Source: Fodinibacter sp963695175 (GTDB taxonomy: Bacteria; Actinomycetota; Actinomycetes; Actinomycetales; Dermatophilaceae). Taken from it: a stretch of 64,000 nucleotides of DNA. The stretch is taken from positions 372,001 to 436,000 of the forward strand of contig CAVOGG010000002.1 of the NCBI GenBank assembly GCA_963695175.1. The letters are read 5' to 3'. The position numbers were made by a program, and so were the translations under genes. The notes under the pieces were generated by a model. That model ran no database searches, had not been told where the DNA came from, and saw only the letters and a program-made list of their open reading frames with translations. Positions 25,961 to 31,871 of the stretch are shown one piece after another (the first letter of the stretch is position 1; the number at the start of each line of letters is the position of its first letter).

Positions 25961-26797
25961 TCACGACGTCAGCCTCGCGCAGTCCGCCGGTCCCCACGTC
26001 GGTATCGGGTTGGGCGCCAACGCCTGCGCGACGAGCCGCTGCACCAGGGGGTCACCGGGCAGCCCGCCGTGCTGCACCCGCGAGGTGGGGCAGACGCTCT
26101 GCAGCGAGGGGCTGGGCACACCGTCGATCACGGCAGAGCTGGGCGGTATCACCACGTCGTCGCGGGCCGTCCACAGCGAGAGGTACTCGGGCCCTGCGGG
26201 CAACGGCTCGGCATCGAGCCTGGCGAGCAGTGGGCTGGACGGGGACAGCTGTTGGCACGCCACCGGGCACGTTCCCGGCGTCAGGGCGCCGAGCTCCGCC
26301 AGCTCGGTGCCGTGGTGCGGCGAACCCAGCGTCACCAGCCGCCGCACCGACGTGGCGCCACCGTCCTCGGTCACCCACAGCCGCGCGACGACGCCGCCGG
26401 CCGAGTAGCCGACGACGTCCACCGACCCGGCGCGCGTGCGGTCCAGGGCCGCTTCTGCCGCGGTCGCGAGCGACGTCGCCTGCTCTGACAGGTCGCCGCG
26501 TGCCCGGTCGGGCAGCGTGACGATCGTGACCTCGCGGCCCGTGGCGCGCAACGATGCGGCCAACGACTCCAATGAGGTCACCGACCCGCCGTAGCCGGGC
26601 ACGAGCAGGACGGGGCCCGGCCTGCTCTGGTCGACGGCGCTAGCCGTTCCGCCACGGCGGTCGACCAGGAGAACGGTCACCACGACGGCCGCCACCAGGA
26701 TGACCGCGAGGCCGGCAAGGCCCATCCTGCGTCGGGCCGGCGCGAGGTGGGCGAACACCAGCCCATCATGCGCCTGGCGCTGCTCCCCTCGGCTCAC
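25961..26797 (-). CDS. Membrane-anchored or secreted lipase/esterase (alpha/beta hydrolase)
   Basis: Up to 278 residues. A single hydrophobic segment near 25-45 (GLAGLAVILVAAVVVTVLLVDRR) anchors or exports the protein. The hydrolase core begins PVLLVPGYGGSVTSLESLA. The nucleophile elbow is GYSAGG, the acid is probably in WTARDDVVIPP, and the His in RVQHGGLPGD, with VTLGSPHHGTELA typical of triacylglycerol lipases. The start is uncertain: GTG at 26797 gives the full length, and ATG at 26725 would begin just before the hydrophobic segment. It is convergent with the ABC operon. Confidence 0.8.
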   Translation of the reverse strand: MSRGEQRQAHDGLVFAHLAPARRRMGLAGLAVILVAAVVVTVLLVDRRGGTASAVDQSRPGPVLLVPGYGGSVTSLESLAASLRATGREVTIVTLPDRARGDLSEQATSLATAAEAALDRTRAGSVDVVGYSAGGVVARLWVTEDGGATSVRRLVTLGSPHHGTELAELGALTPGTCPVACQQLSPSSPLLARLDAEPLPAGPEYLSLWTARDDVVIPPSSAVIDGVPSPSLQSVCPTSRVQHGGLPGDPLVQRLVAQALAPNPIPTWGPADCARLTS

Positions 26798-26833
26798 CCA
26801 GCGAGAGGCCTGGAGCCGGGGTCGGCCACGTCC

Positions 26834-27334
26834 CTATCCGCGAGCCATCTGGTCGACACACACCGAGATGGCGAGGATGAGCGGTACGTCCTGTCCCTGG
26901 GCCAGCTGGACACCGTAGGTGTCCCGTACCCGGAACCACTTCTTCGAGACCTCGGCGACCTTCTCTCCGTCACGTTCGATCTCGTACTCGTGGTCGACGA
27001 TGTTGCCGTGGGCCTTCAGGTCCTCGCCGCCCTCGACCTCGATGGTGAAGTGGTCACGGATGCCGATCAGCCGTTTGTGGACCGTGGCCTTCGTCGACCC
27101 GCTCTCGATGGTCATCTTGTCGCGGACGCTGAGCGCCTTCTCCTGGATCTTGGAGACCTCGTTGCCGTTGGCATCCTCGAGGATGAAGGTGTCCCGGAGC
27201 CGCGCGGCTTTTCCGTCGACCTTGAAGACCCGGTTGCCTCCGGCATCCTCGATCCAGAAGTCGTCTCCGATCGCAAAGACCTTCTCGCGCATCTGGAACG
27301 TCGGTCCGTCGAGCCCGTGATTCCGCAACCCCAT
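26834..27334 (-). CDS. LURP-one-related/tubby-like family protein
   Basis: 166 residues from ATG at 27334 with AAGGGA upstream. The repeated beta-hairpin pattern is obvious: MREKVFAIGDDFWIEDAGGNRVFKVDGKAARLRDTFILEDANGNEVSKIQEKALSVRDKMTI, continuing with RDHFTIEVEGGEDLKAHGNIVDHEYEIERDGEKVAEVSKKWF. This is the LOR (LURP-one-related) fold, like Tubby and phospholipid scramblases. Its bacterial role is unknown; binding to phospholipid or the membrane face is a possibility. It stands alone. Confidence 0.85.
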   Translation of the reverse strand: MGLRNHGLDGPTFQMREKVFAIGDDFWIEDAGGNRVFKVDGKAARLRDTFILEDANGNEVSKIQEKALSVRDKMTIESGSTKATVHKRLIGIRDHFTIEVEGGEDLKAHGNIVDHEYEIERDGEKVAEVSKKWFRVRDTYGVQLAQGQDVPLILAISVCVDQMARG

Positions 27335-27429
27335 CGCAGGTCCCTTCGCCGACGACCGCAGGTCACGCGGCTTGCGTCACCCACAGCGAAACTACTCCTC
27401 GACCGTGCGCCTCCTCGAGGGAGGCGGGG

Positions 27430-27457
27430 TTGACGCATGCCGATATCGGAATATGAT
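27430..27457 (+). promoter_or_regulatory. Promoter with palindromic operator for the 27464 ArsR operon
   Basis: TTGACG (27430-27435), a 16-base spacer and TATGAT (27452-27457) form a near-consensus promoter. The spacer holds CCGATATCGG (27440-27449), a perfect 10-bp palindrome. A start site seven bases after the -10 would fall on the A of the ArsR ATG at 27464, giving a leaderless mRNA. A repressor bound in the spacer would block polymerase directly. Confidence 0.65.
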
Positions 27458-27463
27458 TACGAC

Positions 27464-27805
27464 ATGGCACGCGCAGCGACGACGTCGGACGTCTTCAACG
27501 CGATCGCCGAGCCGCAGCGCCGGGCGATCCTGGTGCTGCTGCGGGCGGGTGAGCGGCCGGTCACCACGGTGGCCCAGGAGCTGGGGATGACCCAGCCGGG
27601 GGCGTCCAAACACCTGCGCGTGCTCCGGGAGGTCGGGCTGGTGCAGGACCGCAGGGCGGGCAGGCAACGCCTGTACGGCCTGGACGCCCGCGGGCTGCGA
27701 CCCGTCCACGAGTGGTGCGGCGGGTTCGAGCGGTTCTGGAACGAGAGCTTCGACCGGCTGGACGCGTACGTGCAGGACCTCGACCAGGCACAGCAGGAGG
27801 AGTGA
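27464..27805 (+). CDS. ArsR-family transcriptional regulator
   Basis: 113 residues from ATG at 27464, the position predicted for a leaderless transcript; the frame extends 27 bases upstream into the promoter. Winged helix: DVFNAIAEPQRRAILVLLRAGERPVTTVAQELGMTQPGASKHLRVLREVGLVQDRRAGRQRLYGLDARGL. It lacks metal-binding cysteines. A C-terminal helix FERFWNESFDRLDAYVQDLDQ is typical of the SRPBCC-partner subgroup. It leads an operon with an SRPBCC gene and a DHFR-family gene, and a perfect palindrome sits in its promoter. Confidence 0.88.
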   Translation: MARAATTSDVFNAIAEPQRRAILVLLRAGERPVTTVAQELGMTQPGASKHLRVLREVGLVQDRRAGRQRLYGLDARGLRPVHEWCGGFERFWNESFDRLDAYVQDLDQAQQEE

Positions 27806-27808
27806 GCG

Positions 27809-28315
27809 ATGGCAGCGACAGAACGGGAAGCGCCGACGCAGTCAGCATCGTCCGACCGGGAGATCGTGATCTCCCGGGTCATCAGCGCCCCACGGGAGCT
27901 GGTGTTCGAGGCGTTCACCGAGGTCCGCCACCTGTCGAGATGGTGGGGCCCGCAGGGGTTCACCACCACCACGCGGTCGTTCGAGTTCCGTGTCGGCGGG
28001 GAGTGGGACTTCGTGATGCACGGACCGGACGGGACGGACTACCAGGAGTGGATCTCGTGGACCGAGATCACGCCGCCGGAGCGGATCGCCCTGCGGCACG
28101 GCGAGTCCCGCGGCGATCCCAACGCCTTCGAGTCGGTCCTCACGTTCGCACCCGGCGGCGCCGGGACCCGGCTCGAGATGCGCACGGTGTTCCCCACCAA
28201 GGAGCTGCACGACGAGGCGGTCGAGAAGTACCACGCGGTCGAGGGGGGCCGGCAGACGCTGAGCAACCTGGCCGCCTACGTCAACGAGATCGCTCGGAAG
28301 GGAGTGGAGGACTGA
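27809..28315 (+). CDS. SRPBCC (AHSA1-like) family protein
   Basis: 168 residues. Bet v1/AHSA1 features: EIVISRVISAPRELVFEAFTEVRHLSRWWGPQGFTTTTRSFEFRVGGEWDFVMHGPDGTDYQEWISWTEITPPERIAL, with the C-terminal helix EKYHAVEGGRQTLSNLAAYV. This is the well-known group encoded downstream of ArsR regulators. It begins 3 bp after the ArsR stop and overlaps the next gene by 1 bp. A ligand-binding rather than catalytic role is likely, with ligand unknown. Confidence 0.88.
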   Translation: MAATEREAPTQSASSDREIVISRVISAPRELVFEAFTEVRHLSRWWGPQGFTTTTRSFEFRVGGEWDFVMHGPDGTDYQEWISWTEITPPERIALRHGESRGDPNAFESVLTFAPGGAGTRLEMRTVFPTKELHDEAVEKYHAVEGGRQTLSNLAAYVNEIARKGVED

Positions 28316-28935
28316 TGGCCGCAAAGGTGTTCTTCAGTGTGTCGATGTCGCTGGACGGGTTCATCGCGCCCGAGTCCCTCTCGGAGTTGATGGGGCGCCA
28401 GTGGATGGAGCTGCAGCAGTGGATCTTCCCAACGCGGTTCTTCCGGGAGAACCTGCAGCTCGGCAATGGTGGCGAGGAGGGGCGCGACAACGACATCGTT
28501 CGGGAGACGTTCGAGCGCACCGGCGCGAGCGTCATGGGCAAGCGCATGTTCGACGCCGGTGAGCAGATGTGGCCGGAGGAGGCGCCGTTCCACACGCCGG
28601 TCTTCGTCGTGACGCACGAGAAGCGTGACCCCTGGGAGCGGCCCGGGGGGACCACCTTCCACTTCGTCAACGACGGCATCGAGACCGCGCTCGACCGGGC
28701 CCGCGAGGCCGCCGGCGAGCGAGACGTCCGCATTGCAGGGGGAGGCGAAACGATCCTGGAGTACGTGAATGCCGTTCTGCTCGACGAGTTCTCGATCGCG
28801 CTCTCACCCGTGCTGTTCGGCTCAGGAGTCCGCCTGTTCGAGGGTGTTGACGCGGGCCGCGTGGCCCTCGAGCCGGTCCGCTCGGAGCCGACGCAGCGGG
28901 TGACCCACCTGACCTACGCAGTCCGGGAGCGGTGA
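28315..28935 (+). CDS. Dihydrofolate reductase family protein (RibD C-terminal-like)
   Basis: 206 residues. The fold begins AAKVFFSVSMSLDGFIAPE, typical of the RibD-C/DHFR-like reductases. GASVMGKRMFDAGEQMWP, PVFVVTHEKRDPWERPGGTTFHFVNDGIETALDRAREAAGERDVRIAGGGETILEYVNAVLLDEF and a C-terminal LFGSGVRLFEG follow. NADPH-binding glycines are present. It is probably an NADPH-dependent reductase of an unknown small molecule, not the folate enzyme. It is the third gene of the ArsR-SRPBCC operon. Confidence 0.85.
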   Translation: MAAKVFFSVSMSLDGFIAPESLSELMGRQWMELQQWIFPTRFFRENLQLGNGGEEGRDNDIVRETFERTGASVMGKRMFDAGEQMWPEEAPFHTPVFVVTHEKRDPWERPGGTTFHFVNDGIETALDRAREAAGERDVRIAGGGETILEYVNAVLLDEFSIALSPVLFGSGVRLFEGVDAGRVALEPVRSEPTQRVTHLTYAVRER

Positions 28936-28943
28936 GCGGGGCC

Positions 28944-29195
28944 TCAGTGCCCCGCCTCGAGCGGGGTCGGGGGACGACCGCGAGCCCGACGCACCAGGGC
29001 CAGGACCAGCTGGTGGACCGTCACGCCGACGGCGGTGTTCGCCAACGCCAGTGCGGCGGCCCCGATGATCTCGGGCGCCGTTGCGACGAGGCCCTGGGTC
29101 CACAGCAGCGCCGTCCAGGCGGACGTGCCGACGACGAGGGCGGTCTTCCACCACCGGCCGAGCAGGAGGCCGAGCAGGATCATGGTCGGGATCAC
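28944..29195 (-). CDS. Small integral membrane protein
   Basis: 83 residues from GTG at 29195, preceded by GAGGAGG six bases upstream. Two to three hydrophobic segments (MILLGLLLG; TALVVGTSAWTALLWTQGLVA; IIGAAALALANTAVGVTVHQLVLAL) are followed by a basic tail RRARGRPP. No family recognised. It converges on the DHFR-family gene with 8 bp between stops, and is divergent from the DUF2975 gene. Confidence 0.6.
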   Translation of the reverse strand: MIPTMILLGLLLGRWWKTALVVGTSAWTALLWTQGLVATAPEIIGAAALALANTAVGVTVHQLVLALVRRARGRPPTPLEAGH

Positions 29196-29292
29196 GGCGG
29201 CCTCCTCTCACGTGCTCCAGTCAGGGTACGACCGGCACGCATCGGCGGTTCAAGGAGGCCCTGACGGCCCTTGACGAACGCGACTCCCAGTC

Positions 29293-29328
29293 ATATCGTT
29301 TTTCGATATCCATCTCGTTTGTCGATAT
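29293..29328. promoter_or_regulatory. Two tandem operator-like palindromes before the DUF2975 gene
   Basis: ATATCG-TTTTT-CGATAT (29293-29309) is a perfect inverted repeat with 6-base arms and 5-base spacer. ATCTCG-TTTGT-CGATAT (29312-29328) repeats the pattern with one arm mismatch. The two are offset by 19 bases, close to two helical turns, and end 14 bases before the ATG at 29343. They are strikingly AT-rich for this genome and likely bind the small XRE regulator encoded next. Confidence 0.6.
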
Positions 29329-29342
29329 GCCTTGGAGCTCGT

Positions 29343-29939
29343 ATGTCCGTGAGTAACAGCACCGGTTTGCGCTGGCTGCGTGCCACCGCCACCTTCGTCC
29401 AGATCGCCGCGCTGTGCCTCGCTATCGCCGTGCTGGTCATCGACCTCATCCCGGGGTCGACCGTCAGCCAGGACCTACCCGCGGCAGCGCTGACCGGGCT
29501 GGACGGGATCGGTGGCGTCGCCGCCGGGGTCGTGGCCGACCCCTCCGGCTGGATGACGTTCCACGTCGAGGACCCGTCACTGGCCCAGCGGCTGCTCTAC
29601 ATGCTGACCGAGGTGCCCGGCCTCCTCCTCATCGCCGAGATCGGCCGCCGGATGGCACACCTGGTGCGCGCCGCCCAGGACAGTGACCCGTTCACCTCGC
29701 AGACCGCGCGGGCCCTGGCGACCCTTGCGAAGCTCACCGCCTGGGGCGGCCTGGCCATCTGGATCCTGAGCCAGGTCGCACAGGGGGTGCTGACCACAAC
29801 GATGGTGACCTCGCCGTTCAGCTACGCACCGCATCAGACCCCCCTGGGATGGCTTGCCGTGGGGCTGATCTTCGCGGCCTTCGGGCGGATCCTCGACCGG
29901 GGTGTGGCCATCCAGGCCGAGCTGGACACCGTCATCTGA
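29343..29939 (+). CDS. DUF2975 membrane protein
   Basis: 198 residues from ATG at 29343 (MSVSNSTGLRWLRATATFVQ) with GGAGCT upstream; the open frame before it runs through the operators and is rejected. Four membrane segments are visible, near residues 15-35, 80-100 (LYMLTEVPGLLLIAEIG), 130-150 and 168-188. DPFTSQTARALATLAKL between segments 2 and 3 is the DUF2975 hallmark. The gene overlaps an XRE helix-turn-helix gene (TGATG), a pairing seen in many Firmicutes and Actinobacteria. Function unknown; it may be the sensor or target of the regulator. Confidence 0.8.
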   Translation: MSVSNSTGLRWLRATATFVQIAALCLAIAVLVIDLIPGSTVSQDLPAAALTGLDGIGGVAAGVVADPSGWMTFHVEDPSLAQRLLYMLTEVPGLLLIAEIGRRMAHLVRAAQDSDPFTSQTARALATLAKLTAWGGLAIWILSQVAQGVLTTTMVTSPFSYAPHQTPLGWLAVGLIFAAFGRILDRGVAIQAELDTVI

Positions 29940-30160
29940 TGCCCGTGACCCCTGAGCACCGGATCGCAGTTCACCTCGACGAGCTCCTCGAGGCCAACGG
30001 CATGACGCTGGTCGAGCTGTCATCGCGGGTCGGGGTGACCGTCGCGAACCTCTCCATCCTCAAGAACAGCCACGCGAAGGCGATCCGCTTCAGCACGCTC
30101 ACGGCGATCTGCGACGCCCTGGGCTGCACCCCCGGGGACGTGCTCAGCCTGGAACCCTGA
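29939..30160 (+). CDS. Small XRE/Cro-CI-type regulator (YozG-like)
   Basis: 73 residues. A single helix-turn-helix covers most of the protein: IAVHLDELLEANGMTLVELSSRVGVTVANLSILKNSHAKAIRFSTLTAICDALGCTPGDVLSLEP. This is the YozG-like group that accompanies DUF2975 proteins, with the KNSHAKAIRFSTL turn highly typical. It is translated by overlap with the membrane protein gene. It is likely to bind the ATATCG-N5-CGATAT sites upstream; that is inference. Confidence 0.85.
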   Translation: MPVTPEHRIAVHLDELLEANGMTLVELSSRVGVTVANLSILKNSHAKAIRFSTLTAICDALGCTPGDVLSLEP

Positions 30161-30320
30161 CCCAAGGACACCCCTCTGCCGGGCCGGTGCGTTCCTGAGG
30201 CGGCGGCCGGCGAGCGGGTCAGGATTCGAGAAGCGCCGGTCACCGACCGCCTCGTAGCGTGGGTGCCATCGATGAAGCGACGGCCACCGAGGTGACCGTC
30301 CTGACCAGGAGGTGAGGGAG

Positions 30321-30650
30321 ATGAGTCCCACGATCCGCAGTCTGGTGGTCCCGGTGTCCGACCTGGACGCTGCCAAGGCCCTGTACACCGCACTGCTAGG
30401 CGCACCGCACACCGACCAGCCGTACTACGTCGGGTACAACGTCAACGGCTTCGAGGTCTCGCTCAACCCGGCCGGCGCCGGCGGGGGCCCGGTGGCCTTT
30501 GCCGATGTCGAGGACCTTGACGCGACCCGTGCGACCCTGCTCGCGGCCGGAGCCACCGAGCGCGACGCGCCGCGTCAGGTCGCACCCGAGGCGAGGGTGT
30601 GCGTGCTCGCGGACGCGGACGGGAATCCGATCGGCCTGCGGGGAAAGTAG
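30321..30650 (+). CDS. VOC-family (glyoxalase-like) protein
   Basis: 109 residues from ATG at 30321, preceded by AGGAGGTGAGGGAG, a strong ribosome-binding region that selects this start over GTG 30312. Two half-repeats are visible: IRSLVVPVSDLDAAKALYTALLGAPHTDQPYYVGYNVNGFEVSLNPAG and PVAFADVEDLDATRATLLAAGATERDAPRQVAPEARVCVLADADGNPIGLRGK. It is a short single-domain VOC protein; enzymatic role unknown. Stands alone, upstream of a broken SDR gene. Confidence 0.8.
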   Translation: MSPTIRSLVVPVSDLDAAKALYTALLGAPHTDQPYYVGYNVNGFEVSLNPAGAGGGPVAFADVEDLDATRATLLAAGATERDAPRQVAPEARVCVLADADGNPIGLRGK

Positions 30651-30717
30651 CCCGAGCGCGGCGAGGCCGCCCCGCCCGCCGGGCGACGGACGGCCTTGCC
30701 GGCCCTGGGTTGCTCTG

Positions 30718-31219
30718 ATGGAGCGCGCCCAGCGGGACGAGGTCATGATCGTGACCGGTGCGTCGAGCGGCATCGGTGCGGCCTGTGCTGCCCGAGCGGT
30801 CGACGCGGGCTACCGGGTCGTCCTCGCAGCTCGCGACCAGTCGCGGCTCGCCGAGACCGTGGCCGGGCTGGGTGGGGGTGACCCTGCTCGATCGCGGCAC
30901 CGGGCACTACGTCTTCATCGGCTCACTGGCCGCCAGCGGAAGACTGCCCGGATCCGTGTACGGCGCCACCAAGGCCGCGGTGGCCAGCCTCGCGGAGTCC
31001 GTCCGCGCTGAGCTGCTGTCCGTCCGCCAGATCCCCGGAATCCGCGTCACGCTGGTCGAGCTGGGCGCCGTCGCGACCGCCATGACCCCGGCAGACCGGC
31101 TTCCCTTCACCGCTCTCGGACCCGACGACGTCGCCGCGAGCATCGTGGATGCCGTCGACCGTCCCGACCATGTCGGGGTCGACCGGCTCGTCATCCGCCC
31201 GGCCGCCCAACAGCTGTGA
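30718..31219 (+). pseudogene. Short-chain dehydrogenase with internal deletion and frame change
   Basis: Starting at ATG 30718 the sequence encodes a standard SDR N-terminus: EVMIVTGASSGIGAACAARAVDAGYRVVLAARDQSRLAETVAGLGG. Just after this (around 30870-30890) the reading frame switches, and the other frame gives GTGHYVFIGSLAASGRLPGSVYGATKAAVASLAESVRAEL, the catalytic Ser and YxxxK region, through to RPAAQQL at 31219. About 80-90 residues containing the NAG motif are missing between the two parts. Deletion plus frameshift make this gene non-functional. Confidence 0.8.
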
Positions 31220-31339
31220 CGGCATCACGTCGGTCGGCCGACGGCGGGGAAAGCCGTGCGGGCCCGGTCGGTCGGTGGTAGGCATGGCCAGTGCCCAGAT
31301 CCGTGGGTCGATCGGTGACGAAGGGAAGGGTGGCGCTGC

Positions 31340-31804
31340 ATGGAGGTCCGTGAGCTCGGCCATCTCGTGCTGTACGTGCGTGACCTGGACCGGTCGGCGC
31401 ACTTCTACCGCGACGTGCTCGGCTGGCGCTCGCTGCAGGACCCCGACCGGGTGCCCGCGTTCCCTGCCATGGCCTTCAGCGCGCCGTCCGGGCGCACGCA
31501 TCACGAGCTGCTGCTCATCGAGGTGGGTGAGGACGCGGCCCCGATGCCGGCGGGCCGTCGTCTCGGTCTGTACCACTTCGGGTTGAAGGTCGGCGACAGC
31601 GACGACGACCTGCGCGAGGCGCTGGCGTCGCTGCGTGCCCACGGGGTGCCCGTGCTCGGCGCGAGCGATCACACCGTGACCCACAGCCTCTACATCGCCG
31701 ACCCCGACGGTAACGAGATCGAGCTGTACATCGACGTGCCCGGGGTGGACTGGCGCAACGACCCGAGCCTGGTCCTGTCCCCGGTCAAGCCGCTGAACCT
31801 CTGA
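31340..31804 (+). CDS. VOC-family extradiol dioxygenase-like protein
   Basis: 154 residues from ATG. Strong VOC signature: ELGHLVLYVRDLDRSAHFYRDVLGWRSLQDPD at the start (first metal ligand His8), THHELLLIEVG, LGLYHFGLKVGDSDDDLREALASLRAHGVPV, then HSLYIADPDGNEIELYIDVPGVDW with the Glu ligand. All three metal ligands of an active glyoxalase or ring-cleaving dioxygenase seem present. The substrate is unknown. It is a single gene after the SDR remnant. Confidence 0.85.
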   Translation: MEVRELGHLVLYVRDLDRSAHFYRDVLGWRSLQDPDRVPAFPAMAFSAPSGRTHHELLLIEVGEDAAPMPAGRRLGLYHFGLKVGDSDDDLREALASLRAHGVPVLGASDHTVTHSLYIADPDGNEIELYIDVPGVDWRNDPSLVLSPVKPLNL

Positions 31805-31871
31805 CCGTCCGCAGCAGCGTCCGCCGCCGCTGACGACCGGTCTACGCTGCACCGGAGGGCTGGAGGCCGGC

